From Isoetes taiwanensis (Eukaryota > Streptophyta > Lycopodiopsida > Isoetales > Isoetaceae), in NCBI GenBank assembly GCA_021234155.1, contig JAJEKV010000030.1, forward strand, positions 7,309,890 through 7,373,889: a stretch of 64,000 nt of DNA, written 5' to 3'. The position numbers and the translations under genes were made by a program. The notes under the pieces were generated by a model. It did no database searches and was not told the DNA's origin. It saw only the letters and a list, made by a program, of their open reading frames with translations. Positions 10,924 to 21,339 of the stretch are shown here, in pieces (the first letter of the stretch is position 1; each line of letters begins with the position of its first letter).

Positions 10924-13492
10924 TTCAAACCCCCTTCAAACCCCTTTATATTAAATCCCCTTCAAACCCCTTTGGTTTGGGTGCATATTCACACGGGGGT
11001 GACTCGCAACGAGAGTCGTTGGATAGGCATATTCACCCCTAATTCCTTAATCTACACCGCATACAAAAGTTCCTCGCTTGTGGGGTATGGATGTATGAAA
11101 TTTGCTATCTGTATAACAAGAGTTACAAAATACTATAAGATTTCAGGCATTATACTATATGGTGTTGATTTTGTACGTACAAAACATAATTATAGGGGCT
11201 CTCGCTGCCCGAGTCACCCCCGTGTGAATATGCACCCAAACCAAAGGGGGTTTGAAGGGGGATTTAATATAAAGGCATGTAATGTAATGGTTTTTGTTAA
11301 AGGCTAAAAAAAATTTTTGCCCCTTCGTGGCTAAAAACAAACAACACAACTTCACACTTGGAATAAAAGAAACAAATTGAGCAAAATGATGCAAATATGG
11401 GGTTTTTATTGGTCACAACATCCTCTTTGCTAATGTTTGAGCTCAATTACCAAATAGCTCAAATGGAGTTTTAAATCCAAGTTGCAACTTGCAAACCTTT
11501 TACAGTAACCCCTTTACCGCACTGCTTCTAAATATGATACACAAAATGCCACCAATAGACATGTCCTTAATGGGATCTCCTTGACTTCATTTTGTACATC
11601 CACTTTGATGCCCTCGCAACAAGTATAAACCCCGCCACACATGAAAGTCAACAAGAATTGGCACTTGAAAAACAACTTATCCCAATTGTTTTAGTAAAGG
11701 AGTCGAACCATTGTCCGATATATACCGCACTATAGCAGACCTAGCTTCGGGCTTACTGACCCTTAACAAATGCTCACGAGAACCGTGAGGATCCGAAGTC
11801 GCTGTCGTGGCTTGGACAGAGATAGTTTCGACATATACTTCATATACATAAGCCGCCTCGAAATTGAGGCAATACAAGCCAGCAAGTAAACATTAGCTTC
11901 GCCCACGTAATAGAATGGCATCCTAAAAGATAACAAATGGGCTTGTCACAAAGTTGTATATATCAAACGAATAAATGATTGTTCCCTGTTTGTCACCTAA
12001 TAATTACCACACAAGTATTTTGCCTAAAGCTAGTTCAATGAGAGCCATGAGTGAGTAAAGAATCCAATATGTGAGCCATTGTGAATCATCTTCCCCATCG
12101 AGTTTCAATAGCTTTAACCGATGCATACTTGTGAAAGAAATCATTAATCGTTAATAACATCAAATGTGTTAAAGAGTACGTAAAAACATCGAATGATGCT
12201 TGATTTTGAAGTATGACACACTATGTCTAGACATAAATGCTCGATAGCTTTCTTCTTGCATGCCGAATTTTTTTCAAGACGATGTGGCTCGCTATGTAGA
12301 CAAAAAACCGGCCGAGGCGACAGCTTGTCGCCTCTAAATCTTGCCATCGGGAAAAAGCTTTTGTTAAACCGCCTTGACTTAAAATGGCATGTCATGTTAT
12401 CTTAGGTTTTTAAGACTATTATCTATGCCATAAGGATACTTATTAATCCCGGACGATAATACCAATTATGAAGCCACTATGATGCAAGGATGTGAATCGA
12501 ATAGAGTGGGTTAGAACAGGGGTAAAGGTAGTGATCGGTTTAAATCAGATGCTACAATGTTAGACAGTTCAAGTAAAACCAAAATCTTCAAGAAAACTAA
12601 CAGAATATTATACTTACAATGGATATAGAAGCATTATGTCAAGGAAAAAACAATAAATTGCAACTCGAAACGTGTTCTTCAAACTTTATAAGACGTTGCA
12701 AGGAGGAATAGTTCATACCCAACATGGTGGCTCGCGCTTATTGCCATGCCCAATCTCTCCCTCTCTTCTTTCTTCAAATCGTCGGCGGTTGCAAAACCTT
12801 GCGAAGCCAATCCGTGGGGCAAATCCCAAGCGTGCAAAAACCCCCGGCAGGCCAATCCCTACCGCAAACCGAGAGTAATCAGGGATCTTCGCCTTTGATT
12901 TCACGAAAGCCGGCTTGAAAAAAATGCAAGGAATCAGAGATCGACCTAAGACCCTCGCCCTCAAGGCCCTTGTTCGCCCCCAGAACCGAAGGAAGCTGCG
13001 GATCCCCGCTTTTGAGGAGCAAGAGAAAAGGTTGGCTTACCTTGAAGTCACGGATCCTACGCTTTATGAAAGCAAGAGAAGTAAGGAAATATGTTTATCT
13101 CCATATTTGGTGCAAATGGCATTTCAAAACTAAAGGAAAGGAAGCTGAACTATGGTTTTTTTCTCACAATCTACTCGGCTACACAAATAGAACCTCGCTC
13201 CAAGCCCTTGCCTTACCAAGCCCTGAAAGAAAATGTAGAAGCAGAAACCTCGAAAACTCAAAGAACCCTAAAATAACCTTGTTCGATGCTTGCATGTTCG
13301 ATTTGGGATATTTGATGAAATCATAGTTGTAACCATTAAAAAATGCCACTAAAAATATTGTGATAGTATGCGCACTCTAGATGTACCGATTAGTACGTCT
13401 GATCAAATACCGTCATGAAATCATATAAAAACCATGTTAAGAAACGTACAAAAATACAAAAACAACCCCCTGTTATTATGCTACATATTGAT
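10924..13492. mobile_element. Unclassified 2.57-kb insertion in the G1 3' LTR
   Basis: The LTR sequence ...gatcccc|aagtactgatc is intact at 741-757 but split here, so everything between 10924 and 13492 arrived later. The left 350 bases are a foldback element. The remaining 2.2 kb has no protein I recognise, only short overlapping ORFs on both strands, and I cannot identify terminal repeats or a target duplication for the whole. Confidence 0.7.
10943..11274. mobile_element. Foldback/MITE-like element
   Basis: About 75-base inverted arms (10943-11016 and 11196-11274) include tttatattaaatcccc, gtttgggtgcatattcac and gggggtgactcg, around a 180-base core. The left arm is preceded by a duplicated ttcaaacccc. 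No transposase. Confidence 0.75.
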
Positions 13493-13766
13493 GTACTGAT
13501 CTTTGTCTATGCAGATATGTGATGAGCCATCCTTCGTGATGGCCATGTGATGTTGATGTATGTACTACTGACATGTATGTTATGCTTCCGCAGCTAGGTA
13601 GGCCCTGAAGGGAGACAGGGTAAAATGACCCCTTCATTCTTCCCACTGGAACTCATCAAGGTTTCAGTGACACGTGGAGGGCCCTATATTAGCATGGAGC
13701 TGGTATGGGGGATGAACTCCTGTTTATATACAGTGAGTGCACCGTATACGAGTAGAGGACGTCACA

Positions 13767-14091
13767 CAAGATATATGTGATATCGAGACCACCGTCTTGC
13801 TCATGCTGAAGCAGCAACTTAGCACTCAACACAGTGGTGTCGAGAAAGTGCTAAACTGAACAGAGTCAGCACTTTATCGACATTGAGCACCGATCTAACT
13901 AACATCTGTTATTAGTGGAAAGTGGGTGAATGGTTAATACTATTCTTAGTATCACCGTTTTGTTTATGTCATTGTACTTCATGTATCGATACATAACATT
14001 GAATACAATTCCATTTTGTCTTTGTTTTGGAAGCTTGCACTCTCGGATATCGGTGTGCATCTCTCTCCCTTTCTTGGTTGCAACCTTGACA
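13767..14091 (+). repeat. Left LTR of copia-type element
   Basis: Matches 15593-15930 from caagatatatg to ccTTGACA, with about 15-20 percent scattered differences and indels by eye, so the insertion is not recent. It lacks the leading TGT. Confidence 0.85.
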
Positions 14092-14103
14092 TGGTATCAA
14101 ATC
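14092..14103 (+). other. Primer binding site of copia-type element
   Basis: TGGTATCAAATC follows TTGACA directly, the usual placement for the plant copia initiator-Met primer site. Confidence 0.75.
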
Positions 14104-14141
14104 ACTAGATGTGCTGAGATTGATTCAAGATCAATACAACA

Positions 14142-14694
14142 ATGGAGAAGGATGCAAGCTACAACAAGATTATCTTCCCTTGCGGTCATGTGATTCAAAT
14201 CTTTGATGGCACATGTTTCCAACAATGGAAAAGCAGAATGATCTTCATTCTCAAAGATGAAGGAGTTTGAAAAATTGCTACTGGCCAAGAACCTGCACCG
14301 GATGCCATGAATATTGCTGATTTGCATGTTTGGCAGCGCCGAGATGACAAGGCAATGGGATATATCAGCCTTTCTTTAGCTGACTCTATCTTGATGAGTT
14401 CCAAACAAGAGAATAGCCACGATTTGTGGCATGCTCTCATTGAGAAGCATGACCAAAAGACCCACATGATTGGGCATTTGCATGCTGAAGCAGCGAATAT
14501 GCGCTAGAAAGAGATCGAGAGTATTGAACACGACCGCATCAGATCGGGGAGAAGAGCATCAGCTCAAAGTCGATGCAACTAATTTTCTTCCTCAGGTCAC
14601 TACCTAATGCATTTGATTCTTTATGCAACCGCTTCATGCAAGATAAAGATATGGGCTTCCATCAAGCAATCACTTCCATTAAGGAAGAGATCTG
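14142..14694 (+). pseudogene. copia-type gag remnant
   Basis: Starts ATGGAGAAGGATGC. The translation has the copia gag (UBN2-like) spacing: F-x-x-W-K near residue 28, then W-x-x-x-D-x-K-A-x-x-x-I near residue 66, and LWHALIEKH. An in-frame TGA at 14268 sits where a Trp is usual, and a TAG follows at 14505. In another frame the downstream SLPNAFDSL and the T/S-I-K-E-E-I ending at 14694 are the usual gag C-terminal features. No zinc knuckle follows. The particle protein would be non-functional as read. Confidence 0.75.
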
Positions 14695-15507
14695 ATGAGG
14701 CAAAATGCAGGTAAAGATGATCATGCCACTCTCTTTGCAACAATGCATTCAAAGACTCAATCTACCCTGAATGGGGATGAGCACAATGAGAAGAAGAAGC
14801 ACATTAACATCAGATTATCTCTTCCTAGTAAGCATGAAGTAGTGGATTTAGATCCTTCTACTTTCTGGATATCAGACGATGCAGTAGCACCAAATACATG
14901 GATGCCAATTTCTGATATTTCAACACCTTCCAAGCAAGGATTAATAGATATCTCAGCCATTGAACTAGGATATCTTGATGTGGCCTTCATTTTCTCATTT
15001 TCAGGCAATATAGCAACAATTCATCAAGTGACACCTCTTATGGCACTCAACTCAATTCTGTTTCCAGATCAAGGAAGAGACCTTAATTCACTTGATCGTG
15101 AAGGAGTTGAAAATGCATCATACATGATCATGATTCCAAAGCAAGGAGGAACAATTGACTCTTTACTTCTAGGAACACTTGATCAAGGTCAAGTGAAGAT
15201 ACTAAGGTTTGATTTCCATGGAGAACTTCAACGTAACATTGTGGGATTAGCTGCATTTGTGGTTATTGAATCCACAAGCCTTAATGAAGTAATCATCTTT
15301 GATACTTCAATTGCCTATGTCGAGGATATGCATGGAAACAATTTTCACCTTCCTCTTGGCAAAACAATTATGGATATCAAAGACAAACTTCATTTTCCTT
15401 ATCGACTTACTATTCCTGATACATTGGTTGATCAACAGGTCTATTTACCTAGAGCTGATCTCTTCATGCAAACTTGGTTTGTGAGCTTTCCAGATGAACC
15501 TGATTAA
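14695..15507 (+). CDS. Unknown 270-residue protein in a pol-less copia-type element
   Basis: An intact ATG-to-TAA frame overlaps the end of gag (ATGATGAGG-type junction with the gag stop) and fills the place where pol should be. No signal peptide, membrane segment or zinc knuckle is visible. The protein is mixed alpha/beta in character, acidic at the C-terminus (ending FPDEPD). A stretch near residue 57 (STFWISDDAV) faintly recalls the W-x-x-D-S-G-A of copia protease, but the catalytic D-S/T-G is absent. It may be a diverged protease, a captured host gene or a new element protein. Preservation of 270 codons among degraded neighbours suggests selection or recent origin. Confidence 0.6.
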   Translation: MRQNAGKDDHATLFATMHSKTQSTLNGDEHNEKKKHINIRLSLPSKHEVVDLDPSTFWISDDAVAPNTWMPISDISTPSKQGLIDISAIELGYLDVAFIFSFSGNIATIHQVTPLMALNSILFPDQGRDLNSLDREGVENASYMIMIPKQGGTIDSLLLGTLDQGQVKILRFDFHGELQRNIVGLAAFVVIESTSLNEVIIFDTSIAYVEDMHGNNFHLPLGKTIMDIKDKLHFPYRLTIPDTLVDQQVYLPRADLFMQTWFVSFPDEPD

Positions 15508-15580
15508 GTGAGCCTTGACCAAAATTCAGATCTTATCTCCAGGAGGAGGAGGCTCAGCATGGAGATGGCGATCTCTCATC

Positions 15581-15589
15581 AAGGAAGAG
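15581..15589 (+). other. Polypurine tract of copia-type element
   Basis: aaggaagag directly precedes the right LTR start TGTCAAG. Confidence 0.65.
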
Positions 15590-15930
15590 TGTCAAGATAT
15601 ATGTGATATCGAGACCACCATCTTGCTAGAAATGTCAAACAACGACTCAAAGACTTTTCGACAAAGGTGCCGGTGAAAGTGCCGAATCGAAATGCACTCA
15701 CACCTTATCAAAGACCGAGCACCGACCTAACTAAGAAACGGCTGTGAGTAGTGGGTAGTGGGTGAATGACTAATACTATTCTTAGTATCACCATTTTGTT
15801 TATATCATTGGACTTCATGTATTGATACACAACATTGAATACAATTTCATTTTGCCTTTGTTTTGGGAGCTTGCGCTCTCGGATATTGGTATGCATCCTC
15901 TTCTCTCCCTTTCTTGGTGCAACCTTGACA
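15590..15930 (+). repeat. Right LTR of copia-type element
   Basis: 341 bases from TGTCAAGATATATG to AACCTTGACA, complete with the TGTCAA/TTGACA inverted ends. Confidence 0.87.
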
Positions 15931-16442
15931 GAATAGTGAAGATTAGAAGCAATAGAAGCTATTACAAAAGCTTTATCAAGATTCATCATGTTCTGTCACA
16001 GATTATTGCCGCTTGTTATGTGGAAGGCTAACAAGGAGCCTATTCCTGGCCTTTTGGCAGGGGGAGCAGCTACCCGCAGCAGCGTTGGTGAGCGCGGCAG
16101 GCGTGGATCGGTGCCGCAGGGAGCCCGCTCCCCTTGCCGTGCCGAGAATTGGCGACTTGTTCGCCTTCCACGGCATCAAGCAAAGAACAACGATGAAGAT
16201 AGAGCGATGAAGATAAAGCGTGGAGATGTGCAACCACGAGCCACAACCGGATCTAGTAGGTTGCCTCAAGAATGAGGTAGCCACTTGCTATTCTTGAAAA
16301 GAATGGCAGCCACATGGCAGCTTTGGATTGGATCATAGCCAAGAATACACACCTACTTTGCTTGACGTGTGGCAGATGACATGGAAGGCTTTTTAAATAA
16401 TTTAAGACATGGTAGTGTAGTGGTAGAATGTTTTTGGGCTAA
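15931..16442. other. Intergenic, nothing recognised
   Basis: 512 bases between the copia-type element and the Tourist-like MITE. It contains a GC-rich patch (16060-16150) with overlapping short ORFs on both strands that resemble no known protein. Confidence 0.5.
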
Positions 16443-17239
16443 GGCCCTTTTTCCACGACCTTGCAGTCTTAAATTTCTCAAAATTTGATTGGGCCACATC
16501 GTCAAATAAGACATCACTGTTTTTCCATGAAAAGTTTTAAGACATGTCTTATGTTGAATCCGCATAAGTCATGTGTCGCATTTTCTTCCTGGAAACTCCC
16601 GCCGTAAAAATAAGACCGCCAAAAACCCAATAGCAAGAGTTCTTCCCCTAAGAGAAGGATGTCGCAAAAAGAGATCCCCTCGCTTGTATTTCGAATCAGA
16701 CGATTGAGCTTGCTATGGAGCGAGGCAGATCTGAGGTATGCTTGCATTTTCTCGAGGTATCCGCCGCCCAAGGCCCCGTGGGCAAATTTTATCCGAAGTT
16801 TTGGGAGGCTGGCCGAAGTTTTTGGGTCTTTATGTGCGTGCTAGCGAGCAATAGCGTGTGTCTATGGACTAAGAAAACCGCGTACTTTTATGTGATGGCG
16901 AGGTGTAGCGTGTCTTTATCACGATGGTCTTTATGTGATGGCGGCGAAAAAGAGAGGTCTATGGACGGAAGAAAAACGGCGACTCTAGATTGACGTAATT
17001 TCATCTTGCAAAACTCTAGATTGACGACTCTTCATGCTGCAAGATATGCAAACGGAGAGATTGAAGAGTAGTGGAAAAGGAAATTTAAAAGACATGTCTT
17101 ATATTATAAGACATCTCTTATAATGAAGCCATGGAAAATCAATTTTTTTAAGACATGTCACAATAATGATGTGGCACCTCAAATGCTGTCTTATAATTAT
17201 AAGACAGCCGTATTATAAGCCAACCGTGGAAAAAGGGCC
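16443..17239. mobile_element. Tourist-like (PIF/Harbinger) MITE with TAA target duplication
   Basis: Terminal inverted repeats GGCCCTTTTTCCACG and CGTGGAAAAAGGGCC are perfect over 15 bases and flanked by TAA at 16440-16442 and 17240-17242. Subterminal regions carry several taagacatgtctta-like palindromic units (for example near 16537, 17090 and 17150). No transposase ORF in about 800 bases. It lies about 420 bases upstream of the syntaxin start codon. Confidence 0.85.
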
Positions 17240-17242
17240 TAA

Positions 17243-17662
17243 ACACCCGCCTAAACTTGCCACGTATTTAATTGAGTTTAGCGCAGTGTGATTTCACCCT
17301 TTGATGTGAAGTGAAGAGCGGATATTCTTAATTCGTCGACCCCAAAAGGGGTTTGCGCTTACAAAACACCAAATTTAGAATTGACAAAACAATGCGGAGG
17401 GCCCGCTCTGTGTGCTGTGACTCCGGCGAAAAAAGATAATTGCCAGAGCTCCCGAGTGGAGGCAGCCTGGCTTGGCATTTTCTTCTGTGTGAGTGGAAGA
17501 ATTTTTAATATACTAAGCTTTTCTGGGCGGGGATTTCTTTCAAATTACGACTTTCTTTTCCTGGTGGAATCGAATGGAGCGCAGCAGAGAGTGGTTTCTG
17601 TGAACAATTGATTGCCGGAGAATATCAGTCGGGTTATTACGGGAGTATCAATCGACGGGAAG
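17243..17662 (+). promoter_or_regulatory. Upstream region and 5' UTR of the syntaxin gene
   Basis: Only 420 bases separate the MITE from the ATG, so promoter and leader must lie here or extend into the MITE. A TATA-like ttaatatactaa occurs near 17505. I cannot fix the transcription start. Confidence 0.4.
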
Positions 17663-20600
17663 ATGAATGATCTTTTGGCGGTACGTTCATTTTCTGAAAA
17701 ATTCTTCTTTTTGCATGGGAAAATTATTGTTAGATTTTTTTCGGAAAGGAGGAAATGCGGACCACAACAATGTCTCCCTATCTAGTACCTGCTTCTTATT
17801 CTTGGTACAAATACATGCTTGCTTGTAACTATATAAGCTTCCCCTCAAGCAATAGATGTTCTGAAAGATGACTCCCCCTGAAGACAATACCCAAATGCAA
17901 AATATGATAGAAATGGATAAATTCTTGACCGTGGTCACTTGCTTCAAAGATGCAAACTCTGATGCAACTGTCACTTGCTTCAAGATGCACATTCTGATGA
18001 CACTTCCAGCATTCTTCCTTGCAGAAACAGCTAAGATCGACAAACTGCTAATCCAACCAACACCAGCCTTTTCAAAATGCAGTCTAGTAAGAGATTCTGG
18101 TTCGTCGTTCTCACACTCTGTTAGTAGATAACAGATACATAAGATCCTGCTGCTTGCTGCTGCTTTCTCTTATGATGCTAAGACCAAGTACCATAGTAGC
18201 TCCAAGTTGAGCACTGAAGTCTCCTTCCTGTTCATAATCTTTTCCTGGCTACACAATTCCCTTTCAAAACAAGAGCAATCAAAGGTGCATATGATATATC
18301 CAATATAGGTACAACCTGATGGCTCAAAAATAGGTGATTTGCAAATCATTTCCAAACTGCTTTATAACATCCTTTGTAATGGTAGATAAGGATATAATCA
18401 TTAAAAATCTCTTGCTGGTTTAGCTCAGCACATAATAATTCTGTCTTAATCCGTGCAGTCCATGGAGTCGCTTAACATTTTTGCAAGCAACACAAGCAAC
18501 CAAGACTCTACTATTATATTTAAATTTAGATATGATTGGCCAGATGGAAGTAACGTTCCGGCCTCTGTGTTAGCCAGCTTGGACCACAGTGTGATGCTTC
18601 ATGCATTTCCAAAATGGTATAGAGCCATTCGTGAAGGTTCCATACACCAAGATTCTCCAATTCATCTAAGAAGACCTTTCTTCATAGAATCTGGGATAAT
18701 GACACATCCATGTTTTTTCTGCTCTTCTTCCCTCTGAAAATACAGCTATCTGGATTCCGAACTACTTTTTCATTACCATTATTTGTTGTTGAATCTGATA
18801 CAATAAGCACTATATCTTTGTTTCTGCAACTCCATTCCATTCTCAGGTTTTTCAGATCACTTAATGAAGACACCTTGGGACCTTCAATGAACCTTCTCAC
18901 GTCGTAGATCTAAACTCGATCGTTCAACTGCTACTTCTTCCGCCCACCTATTTTGCCCCAAGACCTAAAGTCCTTGTTCTCAAGAGGCAGACCACTCTGA
19001 TTCATCTGTTGTATAACATATATAAATCTCGGCCTTTATCGTGGGCATTTACCATATGGTAACTATTCCTGTTACTGGTATGAATACAAACGTGTCTATA
19101 TGCTTGCTTGTAACTACGTACCCATAATTATGCCATGTGATTCAAGTGATAAAGTACATCAACATGCTGAGTTTGTGGGTTTTGTTTCTTGGTGGATTTA
19201 GGATGTTGGAAAATTTTCCTCATGAAAAGTATTTTTTCTGTTTATACAGAACATTCCTGGTGATGGAAGGGGCACAGAGCAAAATAACGAATATAGAATG
19301 GATATTGAAGCTGGAGGTCCCCATGCAACGTCTTCCACAGATGCTGACATGGCGGACTTTTTCCGGGAGGTATATAAGAAGCCTTTCAACACAGAAGGAT
19401 TTTGGTTTTGACGAGCAGAATTATGATTGTATGCATGATATATTAGTTGTCATAAGATTTGAGACTTGCCATTTAGTTTGTAATTATGCTAAGTCTCATT
19501 CATCACAGGTTGCAGAGATTAAGGATGCAATGTCTGAGATACGGAAAAAGCTACAAAAACTCCAGGTACGTGGATGTACAAGTAATATTTTGGATTTATG
19601 AAATGACTTTTATGGTTTATAGGAAGCACATGAAGAGTCTAAGACTGTAACAAAAGCAGAAGGCATGAAAGGTGTGTTTAGGTATTTAGTGATAATTTAA
19701 TGTTTTGGGCACGGAAAATTTATCATAAGTTATTCTTGCCAGCTCTTAAGCAAAGAATGGAAAGTGATGTTGATGAAGTAAGCAAAAAAGCACGTACCAT
19801 CAAGTCAAAGCTTGAAGCACTTGACAAAGCAGTAAGCCTCTCAATGGACCAGTTGTCATCTATAACATGGGATGCTGTGTATTTCTAATGGATCTTCCAT
19901 TGTATGTAGAATATGGTGAATCGTAAGAAACCTGGATGTGGCGAGGGGTCAAGTGCAGACCGTGCTCGCATGTCAATGACAGTGTAAGCTTCCTTCTTCT
20001 TGACAGACCACCTCTTTCATTTTCACAGCCACAAGGGGAGCAAGGAAAGAGAGAGAGAATGCATGCCATTAGAGTATATGGTTTTCTTACATTAACATGA
20101 TTTTCAAGTGTTAATACATTCATTTTTGTAAGATGGGGATTTTCAAATAGCTTCAACCTTCTTCTTCATTTACAGGTCTCTGAAGAGGAAACTAAAGGAT
20201 CTAATGTCAGAGTTTCAGGTAGATTCAGAACTAAGGTCTTGGTTTTGTTTAACGTGTTCTCACACCTAAAACTTGCAGATGCTAAGGCAAAGATTCCACG
20301 ATGAATACAGAGAGGTTGTGGAGCGTCGAATATTTACAGGTTTCTATACTGACCAACATGGTTGATATAATTGCTAATCCATCTAATTTATTTTCCATAT
20401 TTTTCTGATAGTAACTGGCAAAAGAGCTGATGAAGAGGTCAGAACCTTTATGCACAAGTTATCATGTCAATTATATAAAATTATTGTGAATCATTAATCA
20501 AATCTTTGCTTCCAGACCATTGAACAGCTCATAGAAACTGGTGACAGTGAGTCAATTTTTCAAAAGGCAATTAAAGAACAAGGGCGAGGGCAGGTATTAC

Positions 20601-21149
20601 ACTGTTACAAGCAGCAATAGTGTGGCTTCATATTAGTTTGGTATTCCTTGCATCAGTTTTGATTGTCAGGATTTCAGATTTTGGAAACAGTGGCTGAGAT
20701 TCAAGAGCGGCATGATGCTGTTAGGGAGTTAGAGAAGAAGCTCTTAGATCTTCACCAGGTATGTTGCACATGCATACAAATTGCTTAAGCTCTAGATCAA
20801 CTGTGTGCTGTACTGTCAAAAATTACAGATATTTCTGGATATGGCTGTCTTGGTTGAGGAACAAGGCGAAATGCTTGATAACATTGAAAACCAGGTGCCC
20901 TTTTATTTTTTGTGGGTTTCATTGTGTACCATCATCACATGTTTTTATCACGATCTGTATTATGCTTTGTTTATACAGGTGTCAAAGGCGGTAGATCATG
21001 TGCAAGCTGGAACAGATGCCTTGCATAAAGCCAAAAAATCACAACGGTCGAAAAGAAAATGGATGTGTTTTGCTATTGTTCTTCTCCTCATTATTATAGT
21101 TATAATAGTGGTTGCTGTCATCCAACCTTGGAAGAGCAAAAATGCCTAA
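17663..21149 (+). CDS. SYP13: Plasma-membrane type Qa-SNARE syntaxin (SYP1 family)
   Basis: Spliced CDS: exons 17663-17680, 19250-19369, 19509-19565, 19623-19671, 19743-19831, 19910-19983, 20176-20218, 20279-20339, 20413-20438, 20516-20593, 20678-20758, 20829-20894 and 20979-21149. All introns are GT-AG, and the sum is 933 bases, 310 residues plus TAA. The N-terminus MNDLLA is typical of plant SYP1 syntaxins. Residues about 35-160 form the Habc bundle (ADFFREV, then a charged helix, NRKKPGCG). The Qa-SNARE helix spans about 206-280, with zero-layer Gln244 in EEQGEM. A C-terminal anchor (282-302) is followed by PWKSKNA, as in SYP132. The family drives vesicle fusion at the plasma membrane or cell plate. 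Loop residues are partly SYP12-like, so the SYP12/SYP13 split is not certain. No lesion was found. Confidence 0.95.
17681..19249 (+). other. Long first intron of the syntaxin gene
   Basis: 1569 bases with donor gtacgt and acceptor tttatacag, against 57-192 bases for the other introns. It contains an imperfect tandem repeat of gtcacttgcttcaa units at 17935-17990 and short ORFs without recognised similarity. Position directly after six codons is typical of an intron with expression-enhancing or alternative-first-exon roles, but nothing here proves it. Confidence 0.75.
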
Positions 21150-21277
21150 TAAGAAACCTTGTTTTGAGGATTTGCAATTGAGTTCCCTTTTTCACAACAT
21201 TATTCACCTAATGGAACGGGTTTGAGTACATACATAGCCAGAGTATGCTTGTGAATACTTTGTTATGACCGAAAAAA

Positions 21278-21335
21278 AAGCATGTCCATCAAGTTAAAGC
21301 TCGCAGCACTTGACAAAAGGACGAGTGTAGTCGCA
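21278..21335 (+). pseudogene. Stray copy of syntaxin exon 5 in the 3' flank
   Basis: About 60 bases match the end of exon 5 plus the start of intron 5 (19784-19850). Shared stretches include ccatcaagt-aaagct and gcacttgacaaa, followed by a diverged ctcaatgg/cgcaatatgg end. Because intron bases are included, the copy came from DNA and not from mRNA. It is about 130 bases beyond the stop codon. Confidence 0.75.
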
Positions 21336-21339
21336 ATAT

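Larger units (their letters stand above)
1..13766 (+). mobile_element. LARD-like non-autonomous Ty3/gypsy element G1 (5' end outside window)
   Basis: Two related LTRs (1-1024 and 9869-13766, the second interrupted) flank an 8.8-kb internal region. A primer binding site follows the left LTR at 1026 and a purine tract (aaggtggggagaa) precedes the right LTR. No gag, protease, RT or integrase motif is visible, and no ORF exceeds about 135 codons, which fits a large retrotransposon derivative mobilised in trans. Its LTRs (TGTGGCGTTCC start, CACA end), purine tract and the stretch near 8840-8900 resemble the chromovirus at 27153-63961, so it is probably a non-autonomous relative. It is inserted in the left LTR of the copia-type element that resumes at 13767. 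Confidence 0.8.
9869..13766 (+). repeat. 3' LTR of G1, interrupted by an insertion
   Basis: The LTR runs 9869-10923 and resumes 13493-13766, giving about 1.33 kb without the insert. It starts TGTGGCGTTCC and ends gacgtCACA. A TATA-like tctatataag sits at 10143. Next to the 5' LTR it shows small differences, several at CTG/CAG (for example catcggaactgggg versus catcgaaccggg). Confidence 0.85.
13767..15930 (+). mobile_element. Small copia-type gag-only LTR element (TR-GAG-like)
   Basis: LTRs of about 330 bases begin TGTCAA and end TTGACA and flank only 1.5 kb. The internal region holds a copia-type primer binding site, a copia gag remnant and a separate 270-codon ORF, with no RT or integrase. 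This fits the terminal-repeat-with-GAG class of non-autonomous plant elements. The first three bases of the left LTR are absent because G1 is inserted there. The right flank starts gaata. Confidence 0.82.

Noticed and set aside
15988-16284. Overlapping ORFs of 93-95 codons on both strands
   Set aside because: GC-rich patch open in several frames at once, with no domain or splice context. Typical of chance.
18453-18737. Extra gene within syntaxin intron 1
   Set aside because: A 94-codon frame without known domain, and the intron splices cleanly around it.
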